Source: Patescibacteria group bacterium
Lineage (GTDB): Bacteria; Patescibacteriota; Minisyncoccia; Phycocordibacterales; EsbW-18
Direction of reading: 5' to 3'
DNA length: 20,508 nucleotides
NCBI GenBank assembly: GCA_030917725.1
Contig: JAUPUE010000062.1
Span: 1-20,508 of the forward strand
This document shows, piece after piece, positions 1-8,700 of this stretch (positions are counted from its first letter, which is position 1; the number at the start of each line of letters is the position of its first letter). Under the pieces are notes generated by a model, which saw nothing but the letters and a program-made list of their open reading frames with translations, ran no database searches and was not told the DNA's origin. The position numbers were made by a program, and so were the translations under genes.

Positions 1-1836
1 TCACTCCGCGTTCTCGACGGTGCCGTCGTCGTCTTCGACGGTGTTGCCGGTGTCGAACCTCAATCAGAAACCAACTGGCGCTACGCCGATGAAGGTAAGG
101 TTCCTCGTATCTGTTTCATCAACAAGCTCGACCGAACAGGTGCATCATTCGAGCGCTCGTATGCATCGATTCTTGATCGTCTCACAAAGTTCGCGGTCCG
201 CATGCAGATTCCGATGGGTGAAGAAGACAACCACGAGGGTGTCATCGATCTCCTCACAATGAAGGCGGTGTACTTCGAAGGAAACATGGGTAACACACTT
301 CGTCAGGAAGAGATCCCTGAGAAGTACGTGGCAGATGCAAAGAAGTACCGTGCCGAGCTCATCGAAAAAATTGTCGGCGAAGACGAAGCACTCATGAGCG
401 ACTACCTTGATGGTAAGGAGCCTTCACTCGAACAGCTCAAAGCAACGCTCCGCGTTGCGGTTATCGCCAACAAGATCGTTCCGGTCTTCACTGGTTCAGC
501 TCTCAAGAACAAGGGTGTTCAGTTGGTCCTCGACGCCGTCGTTGACTACCTCCCGTCACCACTCGACATCCCACCTACAAAAGGTATCGACCCAAACACT
601 GGTGAGGACGTCTTCCGCAACCCATCTGACGACGAGCCATTCGCATCGCTCGCGTTCAAGGTCCAAACAGACCCATTCGTCGGACAGCTCACCTTCTTCC
701 GTGTGTACTCAGGTACTGTCGAAGCAGGTTCATACATCTACAACAGCCGCACACAGAGCAAAGAGCGTTTGAGTCGTATCGTCCGTTTGCACGCCAACGA
801 CCGTGAAGAAGTGAAGAAGGTCTTCGCCGGAGAAATCGCAGCAGCCGTTGGTCTCAAAGACACAAAGACATCTGACACACTCTGTGACGAAGATCACGCA
901 ATTATCCTCGACCCAATCAAAGTCCCTGAACCGGTCATCTCGCTCCGCATCGAACCAAAGACAAAGGCCGACCAAGAGAAGCTCGGTATGGCGCTTCGCC
1001 GTCTTGCTGATGAAGACCCAACATTCCGCGTCATGGGTGATCCCGAAACACTCGAGACCATCATCTCCGGCATGGGTGAGCTTCACCTCGAAGTCCTCGT
1101 TGAGCGCATGCGCCGCGAATTTGCTGTTGAAGCAAACGTCGGTAAGCCACAGGTTGCATACCGTGAGACCATCATGGGAACTGCCGAAGTCGAAAACAAA
1201 TACATCAAGCAGACCGGTGGTAAGGGTCAGTACGGTCACGTCAAACTCCGCCTCAAGCCGATGGACCTCACCGTTAACGAAGAAGATCTTCCAAAGAACA
1301 CCAAGCGCGATGGCGGATTCGAGTTCATCAACAACATCAAGGGTGGTGTCATCCCACAGGAATTCATCCCTGCAGTCGAAAAGGGTATTCGCGAGTCACT
1401 CGACCGCGGTGTTACTGCCGGCTTCAAGATGGTCAACATCTCAGTCGAGCTCTACGATGGTTCGTACCACGATGTCGACTCGTCTGAAATCGCGTTCAAG
1501 ATTGCTGCATCGATGGCCTTCCAAGAGGGTGCACAGAAAGCACGTCCTGTTCTCCTCGAACCTGTCATGAAAGTCGAAGTCATCGTCCCTGAAAAGTTCA
1601 TGGGTGATATCACTGGAAGCCTTTCAGGAAAGCGTGGACAGATCGAAGGTATGGAAGATCGCGGACAGCTCAAGGTCGTTAAGGCCCAGGTCCCGCTCTC
1701 CGAGATGTTTGGTTACACCACCGATCTCCGTTCGATGACAGAAGGTCGCGGTACGATGCTCATGGAATTCGACCACTACGCTGTGGTTCCTGAGAACGTC
1801 GCCAAGACCGTCGTCGAGGCCCGAGGGAAAAAGTAA
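1..1836 (+). CDS. fusA: Elongation factor G, 5'-truncated by window edge
   Basis: EF-G is the GTPase that drives ribosomal translocation and, with RRF, ribosome recycling. Reading frame 1 is open from the first base and gives 611 residues. The fragment starts at SLRVLDGAVVVFDGVAGVEPQ, just after the point where the DTPGHVDF (G3) motif would lie, so about 90 N-terminal residues (P-loop, switch I, G3) are outside the window. The G4 motif appears as NKLD at fragment residues 41-44, and the G5-like GSAL follows near nt 500. Domain II, domain III, domain IV (KQTGGKGQYGHV near nt 1207) and domain V (GYTTDLRSMTEGRG near nt 1711) follow in the usual order. The gene ends in TAA at 1834-1836. Codons are rich in C-ending forms (CTC, ATC, TTC), as expected of a highly expressed gene. 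An internal ATG at 202 is not the true start because homology continues upstream of it. Confidence 0.98.
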   Translation, partial: SLRVLDGAVVVFDGVAGVEPQSETNWRYADEGKVPRICFINKLDRTGASFERSYASILDRLTKFAVRMQIPMGEEDNHEGVIDLLTMKAVYFEGNMGNTLRQEEIPEKYVADAKKYRAELIEKIVGEDEALMSDYLDGKEPSLEQLKATLRVAVIANKIVPVFTGSALKNKGVQLVLDAVVDYLPSPLDIPPTKGIDPNTGEDVFRNPSDDEPFASLAFKVQTDPFVGQLTFFRVYSGTVEAGSYIYNSRTQSKERLSRIVRLHANDREEVKKVFAGEIAAAVGLKDTKTSDTLCDEDHAIILDPIKVPEPVISLRIEPKTKADQEKLGMALRRLADEDPTFRVMGDPETLETIISGMGELHLEVLVERMRREFAVEANVGKPQVAYRETIMGTAEVENKYIKQTGGKGQYGHVKLRLKPMDLTVNEEDLPKNTKRDGGFEFINNIKGGVIPQEFIPAVEKGIRESLDRGVTAGFKMVNISVELYDGSYHDVDSSEIAFKIAASMAFQEGAQKARPVLLEPVMKVEVIVPEKFMGDITGSLSGKRGQIEGMEDRGQLKVVKAQVPLSEMFGYTTDLRSMTEGRGTMLMEFDHYAVVPENVAKTVVEARGKK

Positions 1837-1856
1837 TCTCATTTCAAAAGATACCC

Positions 1857-1882
1857 AAAACCACCCCACGAGGGGTGGTTTT
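1857..1882 (+). terminator. Intrinsic terminator after fusA
   Basis: An 11-bp perfect stem, AAAACCACCCC (1857-1867) with GGGGTGGTTTT (1872-1882), closes an ACGA loop 20 nt after the fusA stop codon. The A-tract/T-tract base of the stem supplies the U-rich tail. It separates fusA from the surface-protein cluster. Confidence 0.9.
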
Positions 1883-1903
1883 GCTATGGGGATCCGTGGC
1901 TTT

Positions 1904-1912
1904 TGGTATACT
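1904..1912 (+). promoter_or_regulatory. Extended -10 promoter of first surface-protein gene
   Basis: TGG-TATACT is an extended -10 element (TGnTATAAT-like), located 27 nt before the ATG at 1940. The surrounding bases CGTGG(C/T)TTTTGGTATACTTTGG recur almost unchanged before the second surface-protein gene. No convincing -35 hexamer lies at 16-18 bp, which fits an extended -10 promoter. The predicted RNA start is near 1919, giving a leader of about 20 nt without a clear Shine-Dalgarno sequence. Confidence 0.7.
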
Positions 1913-1939
1913 TTGGGTATTGTTTTTAGATCCGTTCAT

Positions 1940-4900
1940 ATGAAAAAGTTACTCCCGTTTCTTGTTGGTTCATTCCTAGCACTCACACTCGTGCCACTTT
2001 TTGCGTATGCAGCTCCAGAACTTATTTCTATTCCAGATGCAGTGAAGGGTAGTTACGTCTTTGATGGAACAATTTATTCATCAGTAACAGATGGAGAGAC
2101 GTTGTACCTTGGTGGCGGTTTTACTTCAATATCTGAATCGACGGGCAAAGCCGTTGAGTACAATGCTTTGACTGAAGAACGAAATGCCACTTTTCCAAAA
2201 ATAGAAGACGGAACAGTACATGCCTCAGTGCCTGACGGGGATGGGGGGTGGTATATAGGAGGGTCTTTCGATACTGTCGCTGATGAAACTCGTAATAATC
2301 TCGTACACATTACATCTAACGGTGATGTAGACCCCAACTTTAATCCTGACATCAACGGCACTGTGCGCGCACTCGCGCTTTCATCGGATGGTTCGGTTCT
2401 GTACGTTGGTGGAGAATTTACTGTTGTTAACGAAGACATTTCGCGCAACTATCTCGCTGCGTTCACCACATCAGACGGAGTGGTGGTGCATAGGGATACA
2501 TTTAATCCAAATCTGGATGGTTCCGTGTATGCTCTCGCACTTTCTTCCAATGAAGCGGTATTGTATGCGGGAGGAAGTTTTGGAGAAGTGAATGGCGGTG
2601 ATGTGACGCGGAATTATCTTGCAGCGTTTAGTACAACAAACGGTATTGCGACAGCGTTTAACCCAGATGTGGATGGCATTGTCTTCACACTTGCGTACTC
2701 AACGATTGACGGTGTGGTATACGCAGGAGGCACATTTCAAGGAGTGAATGATGGTGATGAAGAACGAGTTGGGCTTGCTGCCTTTGACGTTACAACAGGA
2801 GCAGTGACTGCTTTTAATCCAGATCCGAATAACTTCGTGTACACATCGGCCCTGTCTTCGGATGGAAGTACTCTCTATGTTGGAGGTTCATTCGCGACCA
2901 TTGGTGGTCAAGCTCGTGTTCAATTCGCAGCCCTTGATACAGCAACTGGTTTAGCAACGTCTCTTGATGCGGGGATACCAAATGGAGACGATCTTACTGT
3001 GTATGCAGTTGCTCTTTCTGATGATGAATCGACTGTTTATATTGGTGGAGATTCAGCATTGAATGGAATTGGTGGACAAAGTCGTCAGTATTTTGGTGCA
3101 ATTAGTACTGAAACAGGTTTGGCAACGACACTGAACCCAAAAATTGTCGGAAATGTTCAAACTATCTCATATTCACCACAAGATACGTTATTTATTGGTG
3201 GGAACTTTTCAACTCTGGGAGCAGTCGCACGAAGTGAGGTTGCCGCGATTGACCTTTCAACATATGAATTGACGGACTTTGATCCTGACGTCGTTCCTCA
3301 CAACAATAATACGACGTACGCCCTAGAACTTTCTTCAGATGGTTCAATCTTGTATATCGGTGGAAATATCGATGGTGTGAATGGTGGTGATGCTGTCCGG
3401 GGTTTCCTCGCTGCTGTTACGACATCTGACGGTCTTGCTACGGCATTTGATCCGAATCTTAACAGTCCAGCATATGCGCTCGCGCTTTCATCAGATGATT
3501 CGACATTGTACGTAGGAGGCAGTTTTTCAAATGTGAACGGTGGAGACGTGGTACAAGGCAATCTTGCCGCATTCGATACTACAACGAGTGAAGCAACTGG
3601 GTTTCTTCCTACTGTGGACGGTGTTATTTATGCCGTTGCTCTTTCTTCTGATGATAGTGTGGTGTATGCAACCGGAGATTCAAGTCAGGTACAAAGTTTT
3701 GATTCAACGACAGGTGATGCACTTGATTTAAATCTTGTCCTCAATAACACAGGTCGTGCCCTCGCTCTTTCGTCTGATGACGAAACACTCTATGTCGGAG
3801 GAAGTTTTACAACAGCAGCAACACTTGTTGGACAAGGGTTTGTATTTAATGAGACCACAGATGAACGATTGCTCGAATTTCCAATTATTACCACAGAACT
3901 TGTTGATACGGTATATGCGAGCGTTTCTGATGGCGATGGGGGGTGGTATGTTTCAGGAGATTTTACCGATGTTGGTGGAGAGGTGACTGACGGTGTCGCA
4001 CACATTCTCTCGAATGGCTCTGTTGATCCTGCGTTTCTCCCGACTCTCGATGGAGCAATTGGAAAAGCACTCGCGCTCTCGTCTGACGGTGAGACGCTCT
4101 ATGTAGGTGGTACTATTTCTACAGTAAACAGTGGCACGTCGCGTTTACTTGTTGCAGCATTTGATACGAGCGATGGTTCTGTGCTCGCCTTTAATCCCCA
4201 CGACACTACCTTACTTACAGAGGTTACCGCACTCGCGCTTTCACCTGATGACGGAACTATTTACGTTGGAAGTCGGGGATGGGAGAGTGGCAGTGCGTTG
4301 TTGGCATTTGACGCGGTGACAGGAGATCCGGCAAGTGTTTTCAATACGCATGGGGTTGTTGGAGGCCGGGTGTATTCTATAGAGCTTTCCAATGATGGAG
4401 AAACGCTTTATGTCGGAGGTAGTTTTACAGAGGTTGATGATGGGGGTACGCTGCGTAACAGAATAGCAGCATTTGATACCACAACAGGAGAACCAACATC
4501 ATTTGATCCAAATGCTGATGGTGATGTTAGAACGTTAAAATTGAACGGAGACGAATCTCTGCTCTATGTCGGTGGTGCATTTGGTTCTGTTGGGGGACAA
4601 GGGTGGGATCAGTTTGCCGCGATTGATCCAGTAACTGGCTTGGCAACTTCATTGGATGCACAGATTCTTGGCGATCCGGAAACAGTTCTTGCTATAGAAT
4701 TATCAGGAGATGAATCCTCCATTTATATTGGTGGGGAGAGTTTTACTGCAGTTGGTGGTCAACCTCGTCAATACTTTGCTGAAATTGATGCTGACTCGGG
4801 TGTTGCAACCAGCTTAGATTTTGATCTCGATGGAGGTGTTCAAACCATTAGTGCAGCGGGTGACGGTAAGATCTTTGTGGGCGGTGCTTTTGTGAGCTCA

Positions 4901-5680
4901 AATAGAACCACTACAGGTAAGCTGTTTTCTATTGATTTGAGCGATAACGCACTAACTTCATTTGCGCCGGTTCCTAATAATACAGTGCGTGCTCTGGCAC
5001 TTTCCTCAGACGACTCACTTCTGTATGCGGGTGGAGATTTCACTGATGTAAATAGCGGTACAACGCGAAACTACCTTGCGGTATTTGATACATCGACAGG
5101 CGATGCAACGGATTTTGCACCAAGTGAATCAGATATGACCACCGCATACACACTTACTCTTGCGCCAGAGGATGATGAGCTATATTTTGGTGGCGAGTAC
5201 GGATTCTTCCTTGTTTTTGATGACGAAGAAGTTGTGGTTGTGGAAGAAGAGGAAGAAGAGGATGGGGGCGGTTCGGGTTCGAGTCACAGTCGCAGTGGTG
5301 GGGGTAGTGGCTCAGGAACAACAGACGGGAGCTCTGACCTTCTCACCACGCTCCGCACTCTCATCACTCAATTTATCGCACAGGGTGGAGCACCAACCCC
5401 AGCAATGCTCGCATTCCTCGGCACCCCATCAACCACATCAAGTGACTACACCCGCGACCTCGACATCGGCTCACAAGGAAACGATGTGCTCCAACTCCAG
5501 AACTTCCTCATTGCACAAAACAAAGGACCACAAGCTCAAGCGCTTGCGGTCGTTGGAGCAACAGGCTTCTTTGGCCCCCTCACTCAAGCGGCTCTTGCTG
5601 AATACCAAGCATCTGTCGGTATCACACCTGCAGTTGGGTTCTTTGGTCCGGTAACAAGGGCCCACGTGAACAGTTTGTAG
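1940..5680 (+). CDS. Secreted delta-60 repeat beta-propeller protein with C-terminal peptidoglycan-binding domain (paralogue 1)
   Basis: This 1246-residue protein starts with a signal peptide: MKK, a hydrophobic stretch, then a likely cleavage after AYA at residue 24. I chose the ATG at 1940 because the in-frame ATG at 1886 lies upstream of the promoter. Residues about 54-1091 hold 21 copies of a blade motif of the form LYVGGxF followed by T..G.ATxFxP and ALALSSDG, typical of the delta-60/DUF5122 beta-propeller family. A GDGGWY(I/V) variant near residues 110 and 670 marks two super-repeats. Then come an acidic stretch (EEEEEED, about 1100-1108), a Gly/Ser linker, a helical segment, and a peptidoglycan-binding domain (PF01471-like) at about 1169-1246. 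I saw no cysteines and no sortase motif. Likely role (inference): exported, wall-bound surface protein that binds an unknown ligand. Confidence 0.9.
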   Translation: MKKLLPFLVGSFLALTLVPLFAYAAPELISIPDAVKGSYVFDGTIYSSVTDGETLYLGGGFTSISESTGKAVEYNALTEERNATFPKIEDGTVHASVPDGDGGWYIGGSFDTVADETRNNLVHITSNGDVDPNFNPDINGTVRALALSSDGSVLYVGGEFTVVNEDISRNYLAAFTTSDGVVVHRDTFNPNLDGSVYALALSSNEAVLYAGGSFGEVNGGDVTRNYLAAFSTTNGIATAFNPDVDGIVFTLAYSTIDGVVYAGGTFQGVNDGDEERVGLAAFDVTTGAVTAFNPDPNNFVYTSALSSDGSTLYVGGSFATIGGQARVQFAALDTATGLATSLDAGIPNGDDLTVYAVALSDDESTVYIGGDSALNGIGGQSRQYFGAISTETGLATTLNPKIVGNVQTISYSPQDTLFIGGNFSTLGAVARSEVAAIDLSTYELTDFDPDVVPHNNNTTYALELSSDGSILYIGGNIDGVNGGDAVRGFLAAVTTSDGLATAFDPNLNSPAYALALSSDDSTLYVGGSFSNVNGGDVVQGNLAAFDTTTSEATGFLPTVDGVIYAVALSSDDSVVYATGDSSQVQSFDSTTGDALDLNLVLNNTGRALALSSDDETLYVGGSFTTAATLVGQGFVFNETTDERLLEFPIITTELVDTVYASVSDGDGGWYVSGDFTDVGGEVTDGVAHILSNGSVDPAFLPTLDGAIGKALALSSDGETLYVGGTISTVNSGTSRLLVAAFDTSDGSVLAFNPHDTTLLTEVTALALSPDDGTIYVGSRGWESGSALLAFDAVTGDPASVFNTHGVVGGRVYSIELSNDGETLYVGGSFTEVDDGGTLRNRIAAFDTTTGEPTSFDPNADGDVRTLKLNGDESLLYVGGAFGSVGGQGWDQFAAIDPVTGLATSLDAQILGDPETVLAIELSGDESSIYIGGESFTAVGGQPRQYFAEIDADSGVATSLDFDLDGGVQTISAAGDGKIFVGGAFVSSNRTTTGKLFSIDLSDNALTSFAPVPNNTVRALALSSDDSLLYAGGDFTDVNSGTTRNYLAVFDTSTGDATDFAPSESDMTTAYTLTLAPEDDELYFGGEYGFFLVFDDEEVVVVEEEEEEDGGGSGSSHSRSGGGSGSGTTDGSSDLLTTLRTLITQFIAQGGAPTPAMLAFLGTPSTTSSDYTRDLDIGSQGNDVLQLQNFLIAQNKGPQAQALAVVGATGFFGPLTQAALAEYQASVGITPAVGFFGPVTRAHVNSL
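2098..5211 (+). repeat. 21-unit delta-60-type blade array in paralogue 1
   Basis: By eye I count 21 glycine-pair blade motifs (LYLGGGF, WYIGGSF, LYVGGEF, LYAGGSF and so on to LYFGGEY). They are arranged as 11 plus 10, with the second set starting near nt 3790. Units vary in length and are diverged at the DNA level, so this is an old protein repeat rather than a fresh DNA expansion. Confidence 0.75.
5417..5680 (+). repeat. 3' peptidoglycan-binding cassette, copy 1
   Basis: This stretch encodes the C-terminal wall-binding module. It shares a 24-nt identical run (5417-5440) and a 35-nt identical run (5591-5625) with the end of the next gene (9297-9320 and 9471-9505), and a weaker match with the end of the third gene. 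Its codons are richer in CTC, ATC and TTC than the propeller body. Confidence 0.8.
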
Positions 5681-5701
5681 ACGTCACACACTTCTCAGTC
5701 C

Positions 5702-5730
5702 CCACAAAGCCATGGATTTTCGTGGTTTTT
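5702..5730 (+). terminator. Weak terminator-like hairpin between paralogues 1 and 2
   Basis: CCAC (5702-5705) can pair with GTGG (5722-5725), and AAA (5706-5708) with TTT (5718-5720) across a bulged C. Five T residues follow at 5726-5730 and run directly into the next promoter's TGG. The stem is short and may not terminate efficiently. Confidence 0.3.
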
Positions 5731-5738
5731 GGTATACT
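5730..5738 (+). promoter_or_regulatory. Extended -10 promoter of second surface-protein gene
   Basis: TGG-TATACT is identical to the element at 1904-1912, with near-identical flanks (CGTGG-TTTTTGGTATACTTTGG). It lies 27 nt before the ATG at 5766, the same distance as for paralogue 1. No clear -35 box or strong Shine-Dalgarno site is visible. Confidence 0.7.
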
Positions 5739-5765
5739 TTGGACATTGAAATTAACCTCCAAATC

Positions 5766-8700
5766 ATGAAGGTATCTTACCGTCTCTCACTTCTTGTTTT
5801 TGCGCTGTTCATCTTCGCACCATTTTTTGTGCAAGCAGCACCAACACTCTCCGAAACATTGGATGCAGTAAAGAATAAGTATACGTTTAGTGATCAGATA
5901 AATGTGGTTGTAACTGATGGCGACACATTGTATCTCGGCGGAAGTTTTTCTCAGGTTTCGAAGATTGTTGGTAATGCAGTTTTGTTTACTGAGGAAACAG
6001 GAGAACGAGTGGAAACGTTCCCGAGATTTGAAAGAGTGACCCCAGGCGATGAAGAAACAGTTTTTGCTGTTACAGATGATGGGGTTGGGGGCTGGTATGT
6101 CGGTGGGGATTTTGACACAGTAAACGGAGAGAGCCTTTACTCCCTTGCACACGTGCTTTCTGATGGATCTATTGATACCGATTTTGATCCCGTATTTATT
6201 CTTGGAGATATGGTTTTAGCCCTGGCTCTTTCACCAGACGGTGAAACACTTTATGTTGGAGGTGATTTTTCTGAAATCAATGGTACGACACGAAATCGTC
6301 TTGCAGCGATTAATACATCAGATGGGACACTTACAGCGTTTAATCCAAACTTGACCAATATTGTTAAGGCGATTGTGCTTTCTCCGGATGGAGAAACATT
6401 GTATGTCGGTGGAACATTTGTTTCGGTTAATGGACAATCTGCATATGGTCTTGCCGCGCTTAATACAACAGACGGCTCCCTTGTTCCCGGTGTTGATTTT
6501 GGAGGGGACATCACTTTCCCTGCACGCCCCAATTCTTTAGCCCTTTCTTCCGGCGGAGACATATTGTATGTGGGGGGTGGTACTACGGAATTTGGGATAG
6601 GTGATGGATATGACGCGCTTTTTGCATTCGACACGTCTGATGGAAGTCAGCTTGTCTTTGATCCAAATGTTAATGATGACATTCTTGCGATGGCTCTTTC
6701 AGACGATGATTCGACACTCTATATAGGAGGAGTGTTTACAGATGTTAATTCTGGCACGACACGTAACAAAATTGCTGCAGTTGATACGACCGACGGCTCA
6801 CTTGTAGAGGCATTTGATCCAAACGTGGGTGCTGGTTTTGTGTATTCACTCGCACTTTCTTCTGATGAGACCACACTTTACGCAGGTGGGTCATTTACAG
6901 CGGTTAATGGAGGAACGACACGCAATAGAATCGCAGCACTCGCAGTTTCTGACGGCACGGCGACCGCAGAGGATTTTGGTGGTGGATTTTACGATGGTAC
7001 AGTTTACGCGCTTTCTTCTGTGAATGGACAGTTGCTTGCAGGGGGTTCAATGACACAAGCAGATCGTGTTTCTCGAAGTGAAGTCGCTGCAATCGACCTT
7101 ACAACCTATGAGCTGACGGATTTTAATCCAAACATTGTTTCGGTGGACCAGTCAATTCATGCGCTCGCACTTTCACCTGACGCTTCTGTGTTGTATATCG
7201 GAGGTAACTTTAACGGGATAAATGGAATCGGGAGTATCCGATATAGTCTTGCGGCGGTTACTACAGCTGATGGAATCATGACGGACTTTAATCCCGATAT
7301 GGGGGGTGGAAGCACGGTCTATTCTCTTGATGTCTCTTCTGATGGAACAGCGGTGTATGCCGGGGGAGACTTCATTAGTTGGGGGGCGGACGATGATGTG
7401 TCCTATGTAGCAAAAATGGATGCCGAGACAGGCGCAGAACTTGACTTCGTTCCGGAACTTGATGGTGTGGTTCGTGCGGTTAAACTTTCGTCTGATGGCA
7501 ACAGTTTGTATGTCGGTGGAAACTTCACAGAAACACTGGTTGCGCTTGATGTTGCTGACGGCTCCACGCTTCTTTCGACAGAATTTCCAGCGGATGATGT
7601 AGTTTTTGCACTTGAGCTTTCTTCGGACGGTGAGACGTTGTATGTGGGAGGAGATTTTACTGAATTCACACCAGGCCTTATAAATATCGGTGAGGGAGGT
7701 ATTTTTGACGCAACAACAGGTTCGTTCGTTGATTCACAGTCGATTCTTTCAACGAATGCTAACACGGTCAATGTTTCTATTCCGGACGGTGAGGGTGGGT
7801 GGTATGTCGGTGGATCCTTTAACCGTATAGACGGGGTGGATTGGAACGCGCGCATCGTGCACATTCTTTCTGACATGACTGTCGATTCTGCCTTTGAACC
7901 AGATTTCGGTATTGATGGAGGAAGAGTTCGCGCACTCGCACTTTCTTCTGATGGGGAGACATTGTACGCAGGAGGTGAATTTACACTGATTGACGCAACA
8001 ACAAGAAATCATCTTGCGGCGTTTAATACGAGCGATGGTTCTCTGACTGCATTTGATCCCGACATGAATGGCGACGTCTATGCACTTCAGCTCAGTTCAG
8101 ATGGTACGATGCTCTATGCCGCCGGGAGTTTCTTGATAGTAAATGGAGCAACAGGTCGTGGACATGTCGCAGAACTTGATATTTCAGATGGAATTGCAAC
8201 AGACTTCAATCCTTCTCTGAATAACGGCGCTACAAGTCTTGCTCTTTCTTCCGATGACCTAACGTTGTATGTGGGAGGAAGCTTCAACTGCGTTGAATAC
8301 GACTCAGGTTTGGAGGTGTGTAATGCTGATAGAAATTTTCTTGCGGCGCTTGATACAACGGCAACATCAAGTGTCGCAACCGCATTCAATCCTGACATGA
8401 ATGGCGAAGTGCACGCACTTGAGCTCTCCGATGACGGAAGTACCTTGTTTGCAGGAGGAGATTTCTACTGTGTGGGGGGATATGATGAGGAACTCGAAGA
8501 GTGTGCTGTAGCCACACGTCAGAGTCTCGCTGCAATAGATACAAGCGATAGTCTTGCAATGCCTTTTGCCCCTGATCCTGATTCCACGGTATACGCGTTA
8601 AGTCTTTCTGCTGACGAATCAGTTCTGTATGTGGGTGGTGATTTTACAAATATAAGTGGCGAGAATGTTGCCGGTCTCGCAGCACTCAATACGAGTGACG

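Noticed and set aside
1886..1939. N-terminal extension from ATG 1886 (and 5712 in the next gene) giving a shared peptide RGFWYTL
   Set aside because: The conserved peptide is only the translation of the conserved promoter DNA around TGGTATACT. The signal peptides start at 1940 and 5766.
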